Shown: positions 1 through 7,558 of the stretch, piece by piece
Layout of the letters: every line of letters starts with the position of its first letter
Position numbering within the stretch: the first letter of the stretch is position 1
DNA from: Microthrixaceae bacterium
Lineage (GTDB): Bacteria > Actinomycetota > Acidimicrobiia > Acidimicrobiales > Microtrichaceae
Assembly: GCA_020637215.1 (NCBI GenBank)
Contig: JACJWI010000002.1
Location: 1-64,000, forward strand
Direction: 5' to 3'
DNA length: 64,000 nucleotides
The notes under the pieces: generated by a model
Databases searched by the model: none
What the model saw: the letters and a program-made list of their open reading frames with translations, nothing else
Told to the model about the DNA's origin: nothing
Program-made: the position numbers and the translations under genes

Positions 1-2
1 TC

Positions 3-182
3 GGTTCGCTCGCCGCCGCCGAGCTGGCCGCCCTCATGGACTTCCTGTCCACCGGCGACGCTGACAAGGACCTGGCAGCCAGTCGACGATCGGTGCACGC
101 CGAGCAGCCCGCTGTGACGACTCGATCCGGGCGTCTGGGTCCGAACGGGTCGTCGGGGAACCAGCCTCCTGCAGTTGCGTAA
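3..182 (+). CDS. C-terminal fragment of an unidentified protein (starts upstream of window)
   Basis: An open frame runs from the window edge to TAA at 180-182 (59 codons). It starts with an Ala/Leu-rich helix-like stretch (SLAAAELAALMDFLS) and ends in a polar, low-complexity tail. The helix plus tail would fit the end of a MarR-like regulator, but nothing diagnostic is visible. No family can be assigned, and the frame could be fortuitous in DNA this GC-rich. Confidence 0.35.
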   Translation, partial: GSLAAAELAALMDFLSTGDADKDLAASRRSVHAEQPAVTTRSGRLGPNGSSGNQPPAVA

Positions 183-452
183 CGAGAGAACCGTCCACTC
201 CGGAGAAGCGACGCGCAGTGATGGTGTCACCCATCCGTCGTACCGTGATCTTCATGACTGAATCGCCTCGCGACCCCGCCGACCACGGCGCCGACGCAGC
301 GCCCGCCCGTCGCAGCTCCCGGTCGCGGGGGATACCCCGCTCCGGTGGGTCGGAATCTCCTCTCGGGCTCTGTTCAGACCCGCCGAAACCCCCTGAGATT
401 GCAGGGTTCTCGGTGCGTGGTCAGATCGTTGTCCAGATCCGATCCGCAACCT

Positions 453-482
453 GTCTCACGGAATCTCACCGACGTCTCACGA
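453..482 (+). repeat. Three short direct repeats (TCTCAC core) upstream of the integrase
   Basis: GTCTCACGG (453-461), ATCTCACCG (463-471) and GTCTCACGA (474-482) lie about 10-11 bp apart, one helical turn, just before the integrase ribosome binding site. The nine-mer GTCTCACGG occurs again at 5662-5670, 20 bp before the tRNA-Thr remnant. Repeats phased like this near int and att are typical of arm-type integrase or excisionase sites; that role is inferred. I see no gene in the rest of 183-507. Confidence 0.5.
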
Positions 483-507
483 ATCGGTGCGAGAACGGAG
501 ACACGGG

Positions 508-1659
508 ATGCAGGGCAGCAAGCGCAAGGGACGACGGCCGGGGACCTGGGAGCTGCGCGTCGACGCGGGTGAGGATCCGTTGACGCGCAAGCGTCAGCAG
601 AAGTCGGTGACCTTCCACGGCACCTCCCGCCAGGCCGACGTCGCGTTGGCCGAGCTGATCACCAAGTCGGCTCGTGGCCAGGTGTCGGTCGGCCAGCGCA
701 CCGTCGCGCACGCGATCGAGGCGGGCCTGCGTCAGGCCGAGCTCGAAGGGCTCGAGCCGACGACCTTGCGCAGCTACCGGACCTCGGCCGAGTGCCACGT
801 GCTGCCGGCGCTCGGGTCGCGTCGGTTGTCGCACCTGAGCGCCGAGCACCTCGACCGCTTCTACGGCGCGCTGGTCGAGGCCGGCTACTCGCGCTCGACG
901 GTCCGGGGCTGTCACGTGCTGTTGTGCCGGGTGCTCGACCAGGCGAAGCGCTGGGGATGGGTCGCGGTCAACGTCGGCCGGGACGCGCGTCCTCCTCGGC
1001 AGCACACGTCGAACCCGAAGCCGGTGCCGATCGACGTGGCCAGAGCGATGATCGACGAGGCCGTGAGGGTGAACCCGACGCTGGCGATGCTGAGCGTGCT
1101 CGCAGCCGACACCGGCGCGCGTCGAGGTGAGCTGTGTGCGCTGCGCTGGCGACACGTCAACGTCGACGCCGGCACACTGCGGATCGAGGCGGCGATCGGC
1201 GAGACGAACGTCGTCTACGAGAAGGACACCAAGACACACCAGCACCGCACGGTGACTCTGTCGTCGTTCGCGCTCGACTGGCTGCTCGACCATCGGGACC
1301 GCCACGCCAAGGCGTGCGCGCTGTGCGGCATCGAACTGAGCAACGACGCCTGCGTGCTCGCACCCGAGCCCGGCGGGCTGAAGCCGCTGCACCCTTCGAG
1401 CGCGACCAGAGCGTTCAGCCGACTGCGCGGCCGCATGGAGCTGCCGAGCTGGATCCACCTGCATGGCCTTCGCCACCTCCAGGTCACCCAGCTCCTCGAC
1501 GCCGGCATCCCGCTGCGCAGCGTCTCCGGTCGAGTCGGCCACCGCAATCCGTCGACCACCACGAACATCTACGCCCACTGGATCCAGGAGTCCGACGCAC
1601 ATTCTGCGAAGGTGGTGGGCGGTCGGATCTGGGGCTCGGCGGAACGTGGTCAGCCCTGA
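508..1659 (+). CDS. Tyrosine recombinase / phage-type integrase
   Basis: 383-residue site-specific recombinase that would cut and rejoin DNA through a catalytic tyrosine. The basic N-terminus (MQGSKRKGRR) leads into an arm-binding-like domain (about 1-60), a SAM-like core-binding domain (about 70-160) and the catalytic domain. Visible catalytic residues are Arg in GARRGEL (about 205), HGLRH (about 318), the second His in RVGHR (about 344) and Tyr in NIYAHW (about 354), so the active site looks complete. Start chosen at ATG 508 because GGAG at 497-500 is 7 nt upstream; a GTG at 487 lacks this. It is the best candidate to have moved the 1-5.7 kb island. Fragments of related recombinases lie at about 3.1 and 8.2 kb. 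Confidence 0.93.
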   Translation: MQGSKRKGRRPGTWELRVDAGEDPLTRKRQQKSVTFHGTSRQADVALAELITKSARGQVSVGQRTVAHAIEAGLRQAELEGLEPTTLRSYRTSAECHVLPALGSRRLSHLSAEHLDRFYGALVEAGYSRSTVRGCHVLLCRVLDQAKRWGWVAVNVGRDARPPRQHTSNPKPVPIDVARAMIDEAVRVNPTLAMLSVLAADTGARRGELCALRWRHVNVDAGTLRIEAAIGETNVVYEKDTKTHQHRTVTLSSFALDWLLDHRDRHAKACALCGIELSNDACVLAPEPGGLKPLHPSSATRAFSRLRGRMELPSWIHLHGLRHLQVTQLLDAGIPLRSVSGRVGHRNPSTTTNIYAHWIQESDAHSAKVVGGRIWGSAERGQP

Positions 1660-1739
1660 ACACGGTGCTAGGTAAGGGGTGACCGTTCGGCTCCAGCAGC
1701 GGGCCGGCCAGACCACCGGTGGAACCGGAGCGGGCATAC

Positions 1740-1754
1740 GATCGTCAGACGATC
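1740..1754. promoter_or_regulatory. 15-bp palindrome abutting a start codon
   Basis: GATCGTC-A-GACGATC is a perfect inverted repeat ending on the base before the ATG at 1755, where a repressor would block ribosome or polymerase access. It is presumably an operator of the lipoprotein gene; no cognate regulator is identified. Confidence 0.45.
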
Positions 1755-2135
1755 ATGCAGCCGAGCACGTTGTGTCGAGCGTTCGTCATCGCGGTCATCA
1801 GCACGGGCACCCTCGGTGCGTCTGGTTGTGCGATCGGTTGGCAGGACCAGCCGATCAGTCGCGTCCTGGTGTCAGCTGACGTTCGTTCGCTCGACGTGGG
1901 CTGGCATTGCCACAAGGAAGCCGATGTCGAGGTGGAGGAGTCCGAGGACGAGGTGCGGCTCCGCTTCCGTGTCGACAGCTACAAGGGCGGCTGCGCTGAC
2001 CTCGAGCGAGTGACGCTGGCGTCGGCGCTCGGTGACCGCCGGATCGTCGACTCCACGACTGGCAAAGCGGTGACACCGTGCCTCGACACCAGTGAAGGAG
2101 CGGTCGGAACCATGACTGCCCCTGAGTGCCAGTAG
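1755..2135 (+). CDS. Small putative lipoprotein, unknown function
   Basis: 126 residues. The N-terminus is a short signal peptide (MQPSTLCRAFVIAVISTGTL) followed by a lipobox-like ASGC, so the protein is probably exported and lipid-anchored at the Cys near residue 26. The mature part has four further Cys (WHC, GGC, PCL, PEC) that could form two disulfides, and an acidic patch (EVEESEDE). No enzymatic motif is visible. It sits alone between the integrase and the HigBA-like pair, so it is likely element cargo. The start is set by the signal peptide; the upstream in-frame GTG at 1719 would add a polar leader. Confidence 0.6.
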   Translation: MQPSTLCRAFVIAVISTGTLGASGCAIGWQDQPISRVLVSADVRSLDVGWHCHKEADVEVEESEDEVRLRFRVDSYKGGCADLERVTLASALGDRRIVDSTTGKAVTPCLDTSEGAVGTMTAPECQ

Positions 2136-2232
2136 GCGACCAGCGGTCGATCGCCAGCTGGTTGCGCTTGCGCAACAGGCGGGGGCGGTTGGAGCGAGTC
2201 CTGACAGCTGCCCGGCTACCCCCCCCCATCGC

Positions 2233-2252
2233 TGATATCATTTCTGAGATCA
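2233..2252. promoter_or_regulatory. Inverted-repeat operator overlapping the toxin start
   Basis: TGATATCA (2233-2240) and TGAGATCA (2245-2252) form a near-palindromic pair with a 4-bp spacer, and the last base is the A of the toxin ATG. Autoregulation by the downstream HTH antitoxin is the usual arrangement for HigBA-type modules; the assignment here rests on position and symmetry. Confidence 0.5.
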
Positions 2253-2593
2253 TGTGGTCGGTCGAGCTCGAACCAGAGGTGGAGGAATGGCTCGACACGC
2301 TCAGCACAATCGAGTTCGCCACCGTGCTTCCCCACATCGAGCGGCTGGCGGATCGTGGCAGTGCATTGCGGATGCCGGCGTCGAGGCCACTGGGCGACGG
2401 TCTGTTCGAACTCCGGTTCGACATGTCGAATGCGGCGTGGAGGATTCCGTTCTTCTTCGTGCCCGAGCGCAGGATCGTGCTGCTGACGGTGTTCCGCAAG
2501 CAGCGCATGAACGAGCGACAAGAGATCACCCGGGCTCGAGCGGCGATGACCCGCTGCATCGCTGAGGCCCACACCGCAGAGGAGGACGACTGA
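2252..2593 (+). CDS. HigB/RelE-superfamily toxin
   Basis: 113 residues, the size of phage-derived Gp49/HigB-like mRNA interferases. The pattern WSVELEPEVEEWLDTL, then LADRGSALRMPASRPLGDGLFELRF, then RIPFFFVPERRIVLLTVFRKQ is the RelE/HigB core: helix, basic loop, and a strand ending in the conserved F-x-K. It would cleave ribosome-bound mRNA. ATG 2252 starts exactly where the family begins; the longer frame upstream has no family match. The antitoxin starts on the last base of this stop codon (TGATG), toxin first as in higBA. Confidence 0.8.
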   Translation: MWSVELEPEVEEWLDTLSTIEFATVLPHIERLADRGSALRMPASRPLGDGLFELRFDMSNAAWRIPFFFVPERRIVLLTVFRKQRMNERQEITRARAAMTRCIAEAHTAEEDD

Positions 2594-2898
2594 TGGCACG
2601 AACCACGATCGATGACCTGAAGGCCCGACGCCTGGGCCAGATGTCCGAGGCAGAGCTCGCCGAGTTCGACGCTACCTACGCCGCGACCAAGTTGGCGCTC
2701 GAGGTCGGTGAACAGGTCCGCGACGCGCGGGAGGCGGCGGGCCTGACCCAGCGCGAGCTCGCCTCGCGGATGGGAACCAGCCAGGCGGCGATCGCCCGTC
2801 TCGAAGCCGGAGGGGTCGGCGCCACGCTCACGACGTTGCAGAAGGTCGCCACCGCGCTGAACCTCGAAGTCGCGGTCCTTCTCCGCCCGGCGAGCTGA
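2593..2898 (+). CDS. HigA-like XRE-family antitoxin
   Basis: 101 residues. A helical N-terminus (about 1-35) precedes a Cro/C1 helix-turn-helix (about 40-95): REAAGLTQRELASRMGTSQAAIARLEAG. It should neutralise the upstream toxin by direct contact and repress the pair through the inverted repeat at 2233-2252. Translation is coupled to the toxin by a 1-nt overlap. The module looks intact, unlike the neighbouring Doc and integrase remnants, as expected if its loss is lethal. Confidence 0.85.
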   Translation: MARTTIDDLKARRLGQMSEAELAEFDATYAATKLALEVGEQVRDAREAAGLTQRELASRMGTSQAAIARLEAGGVGATLTTLQKVATALNLEVAVLLRPAS

Positions 2899-3074
2899 CC
2901 GCTTCTCCCAGGCTCGTTCCGGGCAGTCGGATGCATGACCAAGGTCGCGACGGCGCGATCGCCCTGCATGGACCCCGCCCGACGCGCTACCGCGACAGGG
3001 AGCCACCGGTGGCGGCTTGCAGGCAGCGATCAGATGTCGTCGAAGAACTCTGGCGAGACCACGACGTCTTCCTC

Positions 3075-3250
3075 GACCCTCGTGACCGTTCGGACACAAT
3101 GTGGGTGCTCTTCCTGACCACCGGTGTGCGCCGCGGCGAGCTGGCCGGACTTCGCTGGACCGATGTCGAGCTCGACCGGGCAACCATGACGATCGTGCGC
3201 AACCGGGTCTCGGCCTGGCGCGGCAAGACGGTGAGCACCCGGCCTCACCT
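3075..3250 (+). pseudogene. Fragment of a second tyrosine recombinase
   Basis: About 58 codons encode the start of an integrase catalytic domain: WVLFLTTGVRRGELAGLRW, with the first catalytic Arg, then a strand-rich stretch (DVELDRATMTIVRNRVS). Homology stops near GKTVSTR; the HxxR, GH and Tyr boxes are absent downstream. No N-terminal domain precedes it. It is a remnant of an earlier integration. Confidence 0.7.
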
Positions 3251-3565
3251 GGCGAGCTACCACCCGGAGGTGGAGCTTCTCGTAGAGGAGGCTCCATCCC
3301 TCACCGTCACCGCCGTGTGGCTCTGGATCCGATGCGCGCCGGGCCGGGCTGCGATCCGGCCGAACTCGTTGAGCAGCACCGGCTTGTCGACGCCCCGCAG
3401 GTCGGTGAGCAGGACCGGATTCTTAGCTCAACGGGCTATGAACATCGCAGATCGGTATGAATCGGCTGCGCCGGTGAACGTCGGTTCTGCACCTGGCTGA
3501 AGCACCGCGAGCACGTCGAGTGCCACCCATCGTGCGCGGATCCGGTGGCGCGGTATCGTGCCACC
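3251..3565. other. Non-coding stretch with no recognisable gene
   Basis: 315 bases between the integrase fragment and the RHH antitoxin. Frames are open but show no family pattern. It is probably scrambled remnant DNA. Confidence 0.4.
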
Positions 3566-3775
3566 ATGACGAAGAACATGACGGTTCGGCTCCCTGACGA
3601 ACTGGCAGCGGACGCCGAGGCGCTCGCCCGGGTGGAGGGCAAGAGCGTGAACGAGACCATCAAGGACGCCTTGTCCGCCGCGATCGACCAGCGTCGCCGG
3701 GATCCGAAGTTCCGCCAGCGCGTGCGTCAGATCATCGAAGAGGACCGAGTGCTGCTCGAGCGACTCGCGAAGTGA
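3566..3775 (+). CDS. Ribbon-helix-helix antitoxin
   Basis: 69 residues. MTKNMTVRLPDELAADAEAL is the DNA-binding strand and first helix of an Arc/MetJ-type ribbon-helix-helix; the acidic C-terminal helix (QIIEEDRVLLERL) is where such antitoxins wrap their toxin. It overlaps the next frame by 4 nt (GTGA), the standard antitoxin-toxin coupling. The partner toxin is broken, so this antitoxin is now an orphan. ATG 3566 is chosen because the domain begins there. Confidence 0.8.
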   Translation: MTKNMTVRLPDELAADAEALARVEGKSVNETIKDALSAAIDQRRRDPKFRQRVRQIIEEDRVLLERLAK

Positions 3776-3993
3776 GCGTCGAGTACCTCGACCTCGCCGA
3801 CTCGGCGCTCCACGCGCTGGCGACGGGGTTCGACAACGACGACTTCCCGGACCTCGTCGGTAACGCCGCTGTCCTTGTCCGGCGCAGGCGGCCGCCACGG
3901 CAGCCCTTTACTGCGCTCCTGCCTGGCCCAAGCGAACTACGCCGCACGGCAAGGGCGTCGACAAGCCTCACCGCCTGGGCCACCGCTTTGTAG
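3772..3993 (+). pseudogene. Truncated Doc/Fic-family toxin
   Basis: GTG 3772 overlaps the antitoxin stop. The first 40 residues (SVEYLDLADSALHALATGF ... DLVGNAAVLVRR) match the N-terminal helices of Doc death-on-curing toxins, which normally continue into the Fic motif HxFxxGNKR. Here the similarity ends at about 3895 and a Pro/Arg-rich junk frame follows to 3993, so the catalytic motif is missing. The break lies about 100 bp before the AT-rich promoter of the next gene and may be a recombination junction. Confidence 0.65.
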
Positions 3994-3994
3994 T

Positions 3995-4036
3995 TTGACC
4001 TATAGCATTCTGTTGGTGAGTAATATCGTCTTATTA
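3995..4036 (+). promoter_or_regulatory. AT-rich promoter region of the DUF4143 ATPase
   Basis: TTGACC (3995-4000) could be a -35 box, with AGTAAT (4019) or TAATAT (4021) as -10. The inverted repeat TAATA-tcgtct-TATTA (4021-4036) overlaps the -10 and is a plausible operator. The segment is strikingly AT-rich against its surroundings, consistent with foreign origin. Confidence 0.45.
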
Positions 4037-4059
4037 AGCCTCACGAAAGGTGGCTGACG

Positions 4060-5541
4060 TTGTCTGTCTGGCGCCCTCAGCCGGAGGACCTGCAGCGGGT
4101 CTTCGACGAGCAAAATCCGTGGCAGCGCGACGGCCGGGTACCTGATGCGCTGGCACGGCCCGTCGAGCGCACTCTCGCCAAGCTGCTGTGGCGCCGTCTC
4201 CGCGACGACGAGCCACACCGCTTCCAGTTGGTGCTCGGTCCACGACGAGTGGGCAAGACCACCGCGCTCTACCAGACGGTACGTCACCTCATCAGCGACG
4301 GGACCGACCCGAAGCGGATCTGGTGGCTTCGACTGGACCACCCGCTGCTGCTGCAGGAGCAACTCGGCGACCTGGTACGGGCGGTGATCGAGAGCTCGGG
4401 CGCCACCGACGCGAGCCCGGTCTTCTTGATGCTGGACGAGCTTGTGTACACCGATCGCTGGGATCAGTGGTTGAAGACGTTCTACGACGACCGCTGGCCG
4501 GTTCGGATTGCTGCGACCTCCAGTGCCACGGCTGCGCTGCGCGATCGGCGACTCGAGAGTGGCGTCGGTCGGTGGGCCGAGCAGCATCTGACGCCGTACC
4601 TGTTCACCGAGTTCCTCGAGCTCGTCGACGCCGGCAAGGACGCCCCCGTCGATCGACACCTCAGCGAGAGCATCAGGGCCCTCCCACACGGGACCCGCTC
4701 CGACCCCGACGTCACCCGATGGCGTCGGCAGTTCATGCTTATCGGCGGATTCCCCGAACTGCTCACCTTGCCCCGAGACCGACCCAACGACGACGGCACG
4801 CGGTTGATCGAATCGCAACAGATCCTGCGAAGCGACGCCGTTGAGCGAGCGGTCTACAAGGACATCCCGCAGTCGTTCGGCGTGGACAGTCCGATGATGC
4901 TCGAACGTCTCCTTTACGTGCTGGCTGCGCAGATCACCGGCATCCTGTCCCCGTCCAACATCTGCAAGGACCTCGGTCTCTCCCAACCGACGTTCGATCG
5001 GTACCTCTCCTACCTGGAGCAGGCCTTCCTCGTCTTCACGCTCCCGAACTACTCCGGACGGGAAGCAACCGTGCAGAAGCGAGGAAGGAAGCTGTACTTC
5101 GTTGACGGGGCGATCCGGAACGCCGCGTTGCAGCGAGGCGTCGCTCCCCTCGACGATCCGGCGGAGCAGGGAGCGCTGCTGGAGAACCTCGTCGCCGCCA
5201 CCCTGCGATCCCTCGCCGTACACGCCGGCGTCCGCCTTCATCACTGGCGCGACGGCAAGCACGAGGTCGATCTCATCTTCGATCACCCCGAGCACCCGAT
5301 GGCGTTCGAGATCGCCTCCTCACCCGACCACTCCCGATCAGGGATGCGCGCCCTCGTCGACCGACACCCGAGATTCGCCCGGAACACCTACCTCGTCGCT
5401 CCCCAAGTCGCCGTCGCCCACCCGTCGGCAACATCGGACTTCGGGACACTCCCGCTCGACCTGTTCCTGCTCGTGGTCGGAGCCCAGGCCGAAGCAGCGT
5501 TCGTCGCTGGACTCGGTGGTGGCAAACCCGACACCGACTGA
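4060..5541 (+). CDS. P-loop ATPase with C-terminal DUF4143 nuclease-like domain
   Basis: 493 residues. The N-terminal AAA-type ATPase has Walker A GPRRVGKTT (about 61-69) and Walker B VFLMLDE (about 121-127). A winged-helix segment (LSPSNICKDLGLSQPTFDRYLSYLEQ, about 310) follows, then the DUF4143 domain, whose HHWRDGKHEVDLIFD ... MAFEI (about 395-418) resembles a PD-(D/E)xK core. The COG1373 family is widespread and poorly characterised, often on mobile DNA. Start is TTG 4060, with GAAAGG at 4045-4050 about 9 nt upstream. It is transcribed alone and ends 150 bp before the tRNA remnant. Confidence 0.85.
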   Translation: MSVWRPQPEDLQRVFDEQNPWQRDGRVPDALARPVERTLAKLLWRRLRDDEPHRFQLVLGPRRVGKTTALYQTVRHLISDGTDPKRIWWLRLDHPLLLQEQLGDLVRAVIESSGATDASPVFLMLDELVYTDRWDQWLKTFYDDRWPVRIAATSSATAALRDRRLESGVGRWAEQHLTPYLFTEFLELVDAGKDAPVDRHLSESIRALPHGTRSDPDVTRWRRQFMLIGGFPELLTLPRDRPNDDGTRLIESQQILRSDAVERAVYKDIPQSFGVDSPMMLERLLYVLAAQITGILSPSNICKDLGLSQPTFDRYLSYLEQAFLVFTLPNYSGREATVQKRGRKLYFVDGAIRNAALQRGVAPLDDPAEQGALLENLVAATLRSLAVHAGVRLHHWRDGKHEVDLIFDHPEHPMAFEIASSPDHSRSGMRALVDRHPRFARNTYLVAPQVAVAHPSATSDFGTLPLDLFLLVVGAQAEAAFVAGLGGGKPDTD

Positions 5542-5563
5542 CAGGCACCGGGCCGGTCGTCCG

Positions 5564-5585
5564 CTTGCTAATCCCTTGCTAATCC
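5564..5585 (+). repeat. Perfect tandem 11-bp repeat near the attachment site
   Basis: CTTGCTAATCC is repeated head-to-tail (5564-5574, 5575-5585), about 105 bp before the tRNA-Thr remnant. Helically phased short repeats beside an att core are typical of excisionase or integrase arm sites; this role is inferred. Confidence 0.5.
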
Positions 5586-5690
5586 GCGGGAGCGAATCCG
5601 GTGGATAGAGCGACACGGCGTGGACGCGAAAACCTTGAGTTTCCGGGCTACAGTCGACGCAGTCTCACGGTGTGGACGGTCCAAGGACGC

Positions 5691-5735
5691 CTTGTAAACA
5701 GCAGGCCCTCGGTTCGAATCCGAGTTCGGGCTCCA
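5691..5735 (+). other. 3' half of a tRNA-Thr(UGU) gene: putative integration (att) site
   Basis: The sequence folds as tRNA from the anticodon loop onward: CTTGTAA (anticodon TGT, 5691-5697), 3' anticodon strand ACAGC, variable loop AGGCC, T-stem CTCGG/CCGAG around TTCGAAT, acceptor strand TTCGGGC, discriminator T and encoded CCA (5733-5735). The matching 5' half is absent: the bases before the loop (GACGC) do not pair with ACAGC, and no D-arm or GCCCGAA strand lies upstream. Integrases commonly use exactly this 3' segment as core, so 5691-5735 is probably attR or attL. GTCTCACGG at 5662-5670 matches a repeat beside int. No second copy is in the window. Confidence 0.75.
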
Positions 5736-5737
5736 TG

Positions 5738-6034
5738 TCAGGGGTGACCATCCAGGGTCTCCCCGCCCCGCGACTCGAACTCCGCAACGAAGTGCTCCGT
5801 CGGCAATGCCGTATCAGCGACGGTCGTCGTGTAGTCACCCGTGACACGGATCGGACCATTGCCTGCACGTGCATGCCTGATCTCACCGGATTCCAGGTGG
5901 CGCCGGCTCTGGTAGTGGACGACCCACGTCTGGCTGACCCGCTCCACACCGGTGATCACGTACTCGTCACCTTCGGGTGCTTCGAACTGCACGAGGACCT
6001 CCGCTGCTACCCACCGCACTGCTTCGACGTCCAC
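5738..6034 (-). CDS. Imm35-like immunity protein
   Basis: 98 residues on the minus strand. A beta-rich core, WVVHYQSRRHLESG followed by HARAGNGPIRV, matches the Imm35/YrhB immunity fold, whose hallmark is an AGNGPI-V loop after a Y-x-S-x-x-Y/H-L strand. Members neutralise polymorphic toxins. No toxin is adjacent, so it may be an orphan immunity gene. GTG 6034 is the only start after an in-frame TGA nine bases upstream; the SD is weak. Its 3' end lies 2 bp from the tRNA remnant. Confidence 0.6.
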   Translation of the reverse strand: MDVEAVRWVAAEVLVQFEAPEGDEYVITGVERVSQTWVVHYQSRRHLESGEIRHARAGNGPIRVTGDYTTTVADTALPTEHFVAEFESRGGETLDGHP

Positions 6035-6114
6035 CTCAACGAGTCAACGAGCTCGCGAAGCGAGCCGCCCAGCCTTGCGACGAGGCCGACGAGGCGCTCG
6101 CCACGATCGCCCCT

Positions 6115-6187
6115 CTCTAAGCTAAGGAGAACTCACTTTCACTCGCCACCCCTAACTAAAACGAATGGCGCTTCGCTTTAGCTAGAG
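6115..6187. promoter_or_regulatory. AT-rich Fic promoter region with long-range inverted repeat
   Basis: CTCTAAGCTAA (6115-6125) and TTAGCTAGAG (6178-6187) are imperfect inverted copies flanking an AT-rich 50-bp stretch with several CTAA motifs. The arrangement suggests a regulated promoter, possibly bound by the winged-helix domain of the Fic protein itself. Confidence 0.4.
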
Positions 6188-6197
6188 TGGAGGTTCC

Positions 6198-6211
6198 GAA
6201 AGCCGGCTTTC
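6198..6211. promoter_or_regulatory. 14-bp perfect palindrome upstream of fic
   Basis: GAAAGCCGGCTTTC lies directly before the SD (AAGGAG) and ATG 6225. It is well placed for repression of Fic synthesis, by an unidentified factor or by the Fic protein's own C-terminal HTH. Confidence 0.5.
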
Positions 6212-6224
6212 ACGAAGGAGCGAC

Positions 6225-7415
6225 ATGCGGCCCGATGCGTTCACTTCGACCGAACGAGGCCGCGTCCACAAGGCTCCCGAGGGGTACTGGGCGTTCCACC
6301 CGACCGAAGCGCCTCGTCGACTCAGCTTGTCGGACCAGGTCATCAAGCTCCTCGATGAGGCGACTGGCGCAGTGCACCGCCTCGGCGGCGTGGGCCGCCT
6401 GATCCCCAACCCGCACCTGCTCATCGGACCCCACCTTCGTCTCGAGGCGGTCCTGAGCTCCCGGATCGAGGGGACCAAGACCGACGTGAGCGAGCTGCTC
6501 CGCTTCGAAGCCGGGCAGGTGCTTCCAGGTGAAGCGGCCGACGACGCCACGGAGGTCAGGAACTACATCGTGGCGATGGAGCACGGGCTCGCTCGAGTGC
6601 GTGAGGGCTTCCCCATCTCCATCCGGCTCTTCCGGGAGATGCACGAACGTCTCCTCGACGGAGCGAGGGGCCAGCACCGCCGCCCCGGCGAGCTGCGGCG
6701 AAGCCCGGTCTGGCTCGGCGGCACCACGCTCGACGACGCCGTTTTCGTCCCTCCTCCGCCCGACGAGATGAACCACGCCCTCTCCGACCTCGAACGCTTC
6801 CTCCACGCGACCGACCTGCCGCTCCTGGTCCAGCTCGCTGTCGCCCACTACCAGTTCGAGGTCATCCACCCGTTCCTCGACGGCAACGGCCGCATCGGCC
6901 GACTGATGATCCCGCTCATGCTCGTGCTGCGCGAAGCGCTGCCACAGCCGCTGCTGTACCTCTCGGCCTTCCTCGAGCAGCACCGGAGCGAGTACTACGA
7001 CCATCTGCTCCTCACGAGCCAGAAGGGTGACCTGATGCCGTGGATCGCCTTCTTCCTTCGCGGCGTTCGGCAGCAGTCACGCGACTCAGAGGAGCGGACG
7101 GTTCGCCTCGTCGAGCTCCAGCATCAGCTCCGCAACGAGTTGCTCGACGAGGGCCGACCGAACTCGGTCGTCCGGCTCGCCGAGCAGCTGTTCGCCGTCC
7201 CGCTCGTCACGGCGCCCCGTGTGGAGGCCGCGATCGGCGTCACCCGGCCAACGGCGCAGGCAGCGATCGACGCGCTGGTCGAACGCGGGGACCTCACCGA
7301 GATCACCGGCCGCTCTCGGGGGCGGGTCTACGAGGCCAGCGCCATCTACGAAGCCGTGTACGGACCCGTTTCGTTTGCGGCGTCAACGGTGCACCCGGAG
7401 CTCCCCTTCGAGTAG
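6225..7415 (+). CDS. Fic-domain AMP-transferase, class II, with C-terminal winged helix
   Basis: 396 residues. Fic enzymes transfer AMP (or another phosphate-linked group) to target proteins. The motif HPFLDGNGRIGR (about 215-226) is complete, with catalytic His and the phosphate-binding GNGR. SSRIEGT (about 78-84) is the N-terminal inhibitory helix, whose Glu blocks ATP, making this a self-inhibited class II protein. The last 110 residues form a winged helix (APRVEAAIGVTRPTAQAAIDALVERGDL), suggesting DNA binding. Start ATG 6225 has SD AAGGAG 5-6 nt upstream. A decayed second Fic gene lies just downstream. Confidence 0.9.
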   Translation: MRPDAFTSTERGRVHKAPEGYWAFHPTEAPRRLSLSDQVIKLLDEATGAVHRLGGVGRLIPNPHLLIGPHLRLEAVLSSRIEGTKTDVSELLRFEAGQVLPGEAADDATEVRNYIVAMEHGLARVREGFPISIRLFREMHERLLDGARGQHRRPGELRRSPVWLGGTTLDDAVFVPPPPDEMNHALSDLERFLHATDLPLLVQLAVAHYQFEVIHPFLDGNGRIGRLMIPLMLVLREALPQPLLYLSAFLEQHRSEYYDHLLLTSQKGDLMPWIAFFLRGVRQQSRDSEERTVRLVELQHQLRNELLDEGRPNSVVRLAEQLFAVPLVTAPRVEAAIGVTRPTAQAAIDALVERGDLTEITGRSRGRVYEASAIYEAVYGPVSFAASTVHPELPFE

Positions 7416-7558
7416 CCAACTCACCATTGGACCTGCCAGCGGCGTGCGGGCCGTGCAGCCCCGAGCGGTCCGACCGCGCCTAGATACCGCTCCGCAGCGT
7501 CCGAGTCGCTCTGACGCTGGCCCTCGACGTCGGCCCCGGCTTGGAGCAGCGGGCACCG

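Noticed and set aside
5660..5735. Complete tRNA gene
   Set aside because: Only the 3' half folds; no D-arm, 5' acceptor strand or 5' anticodon strand pairs.
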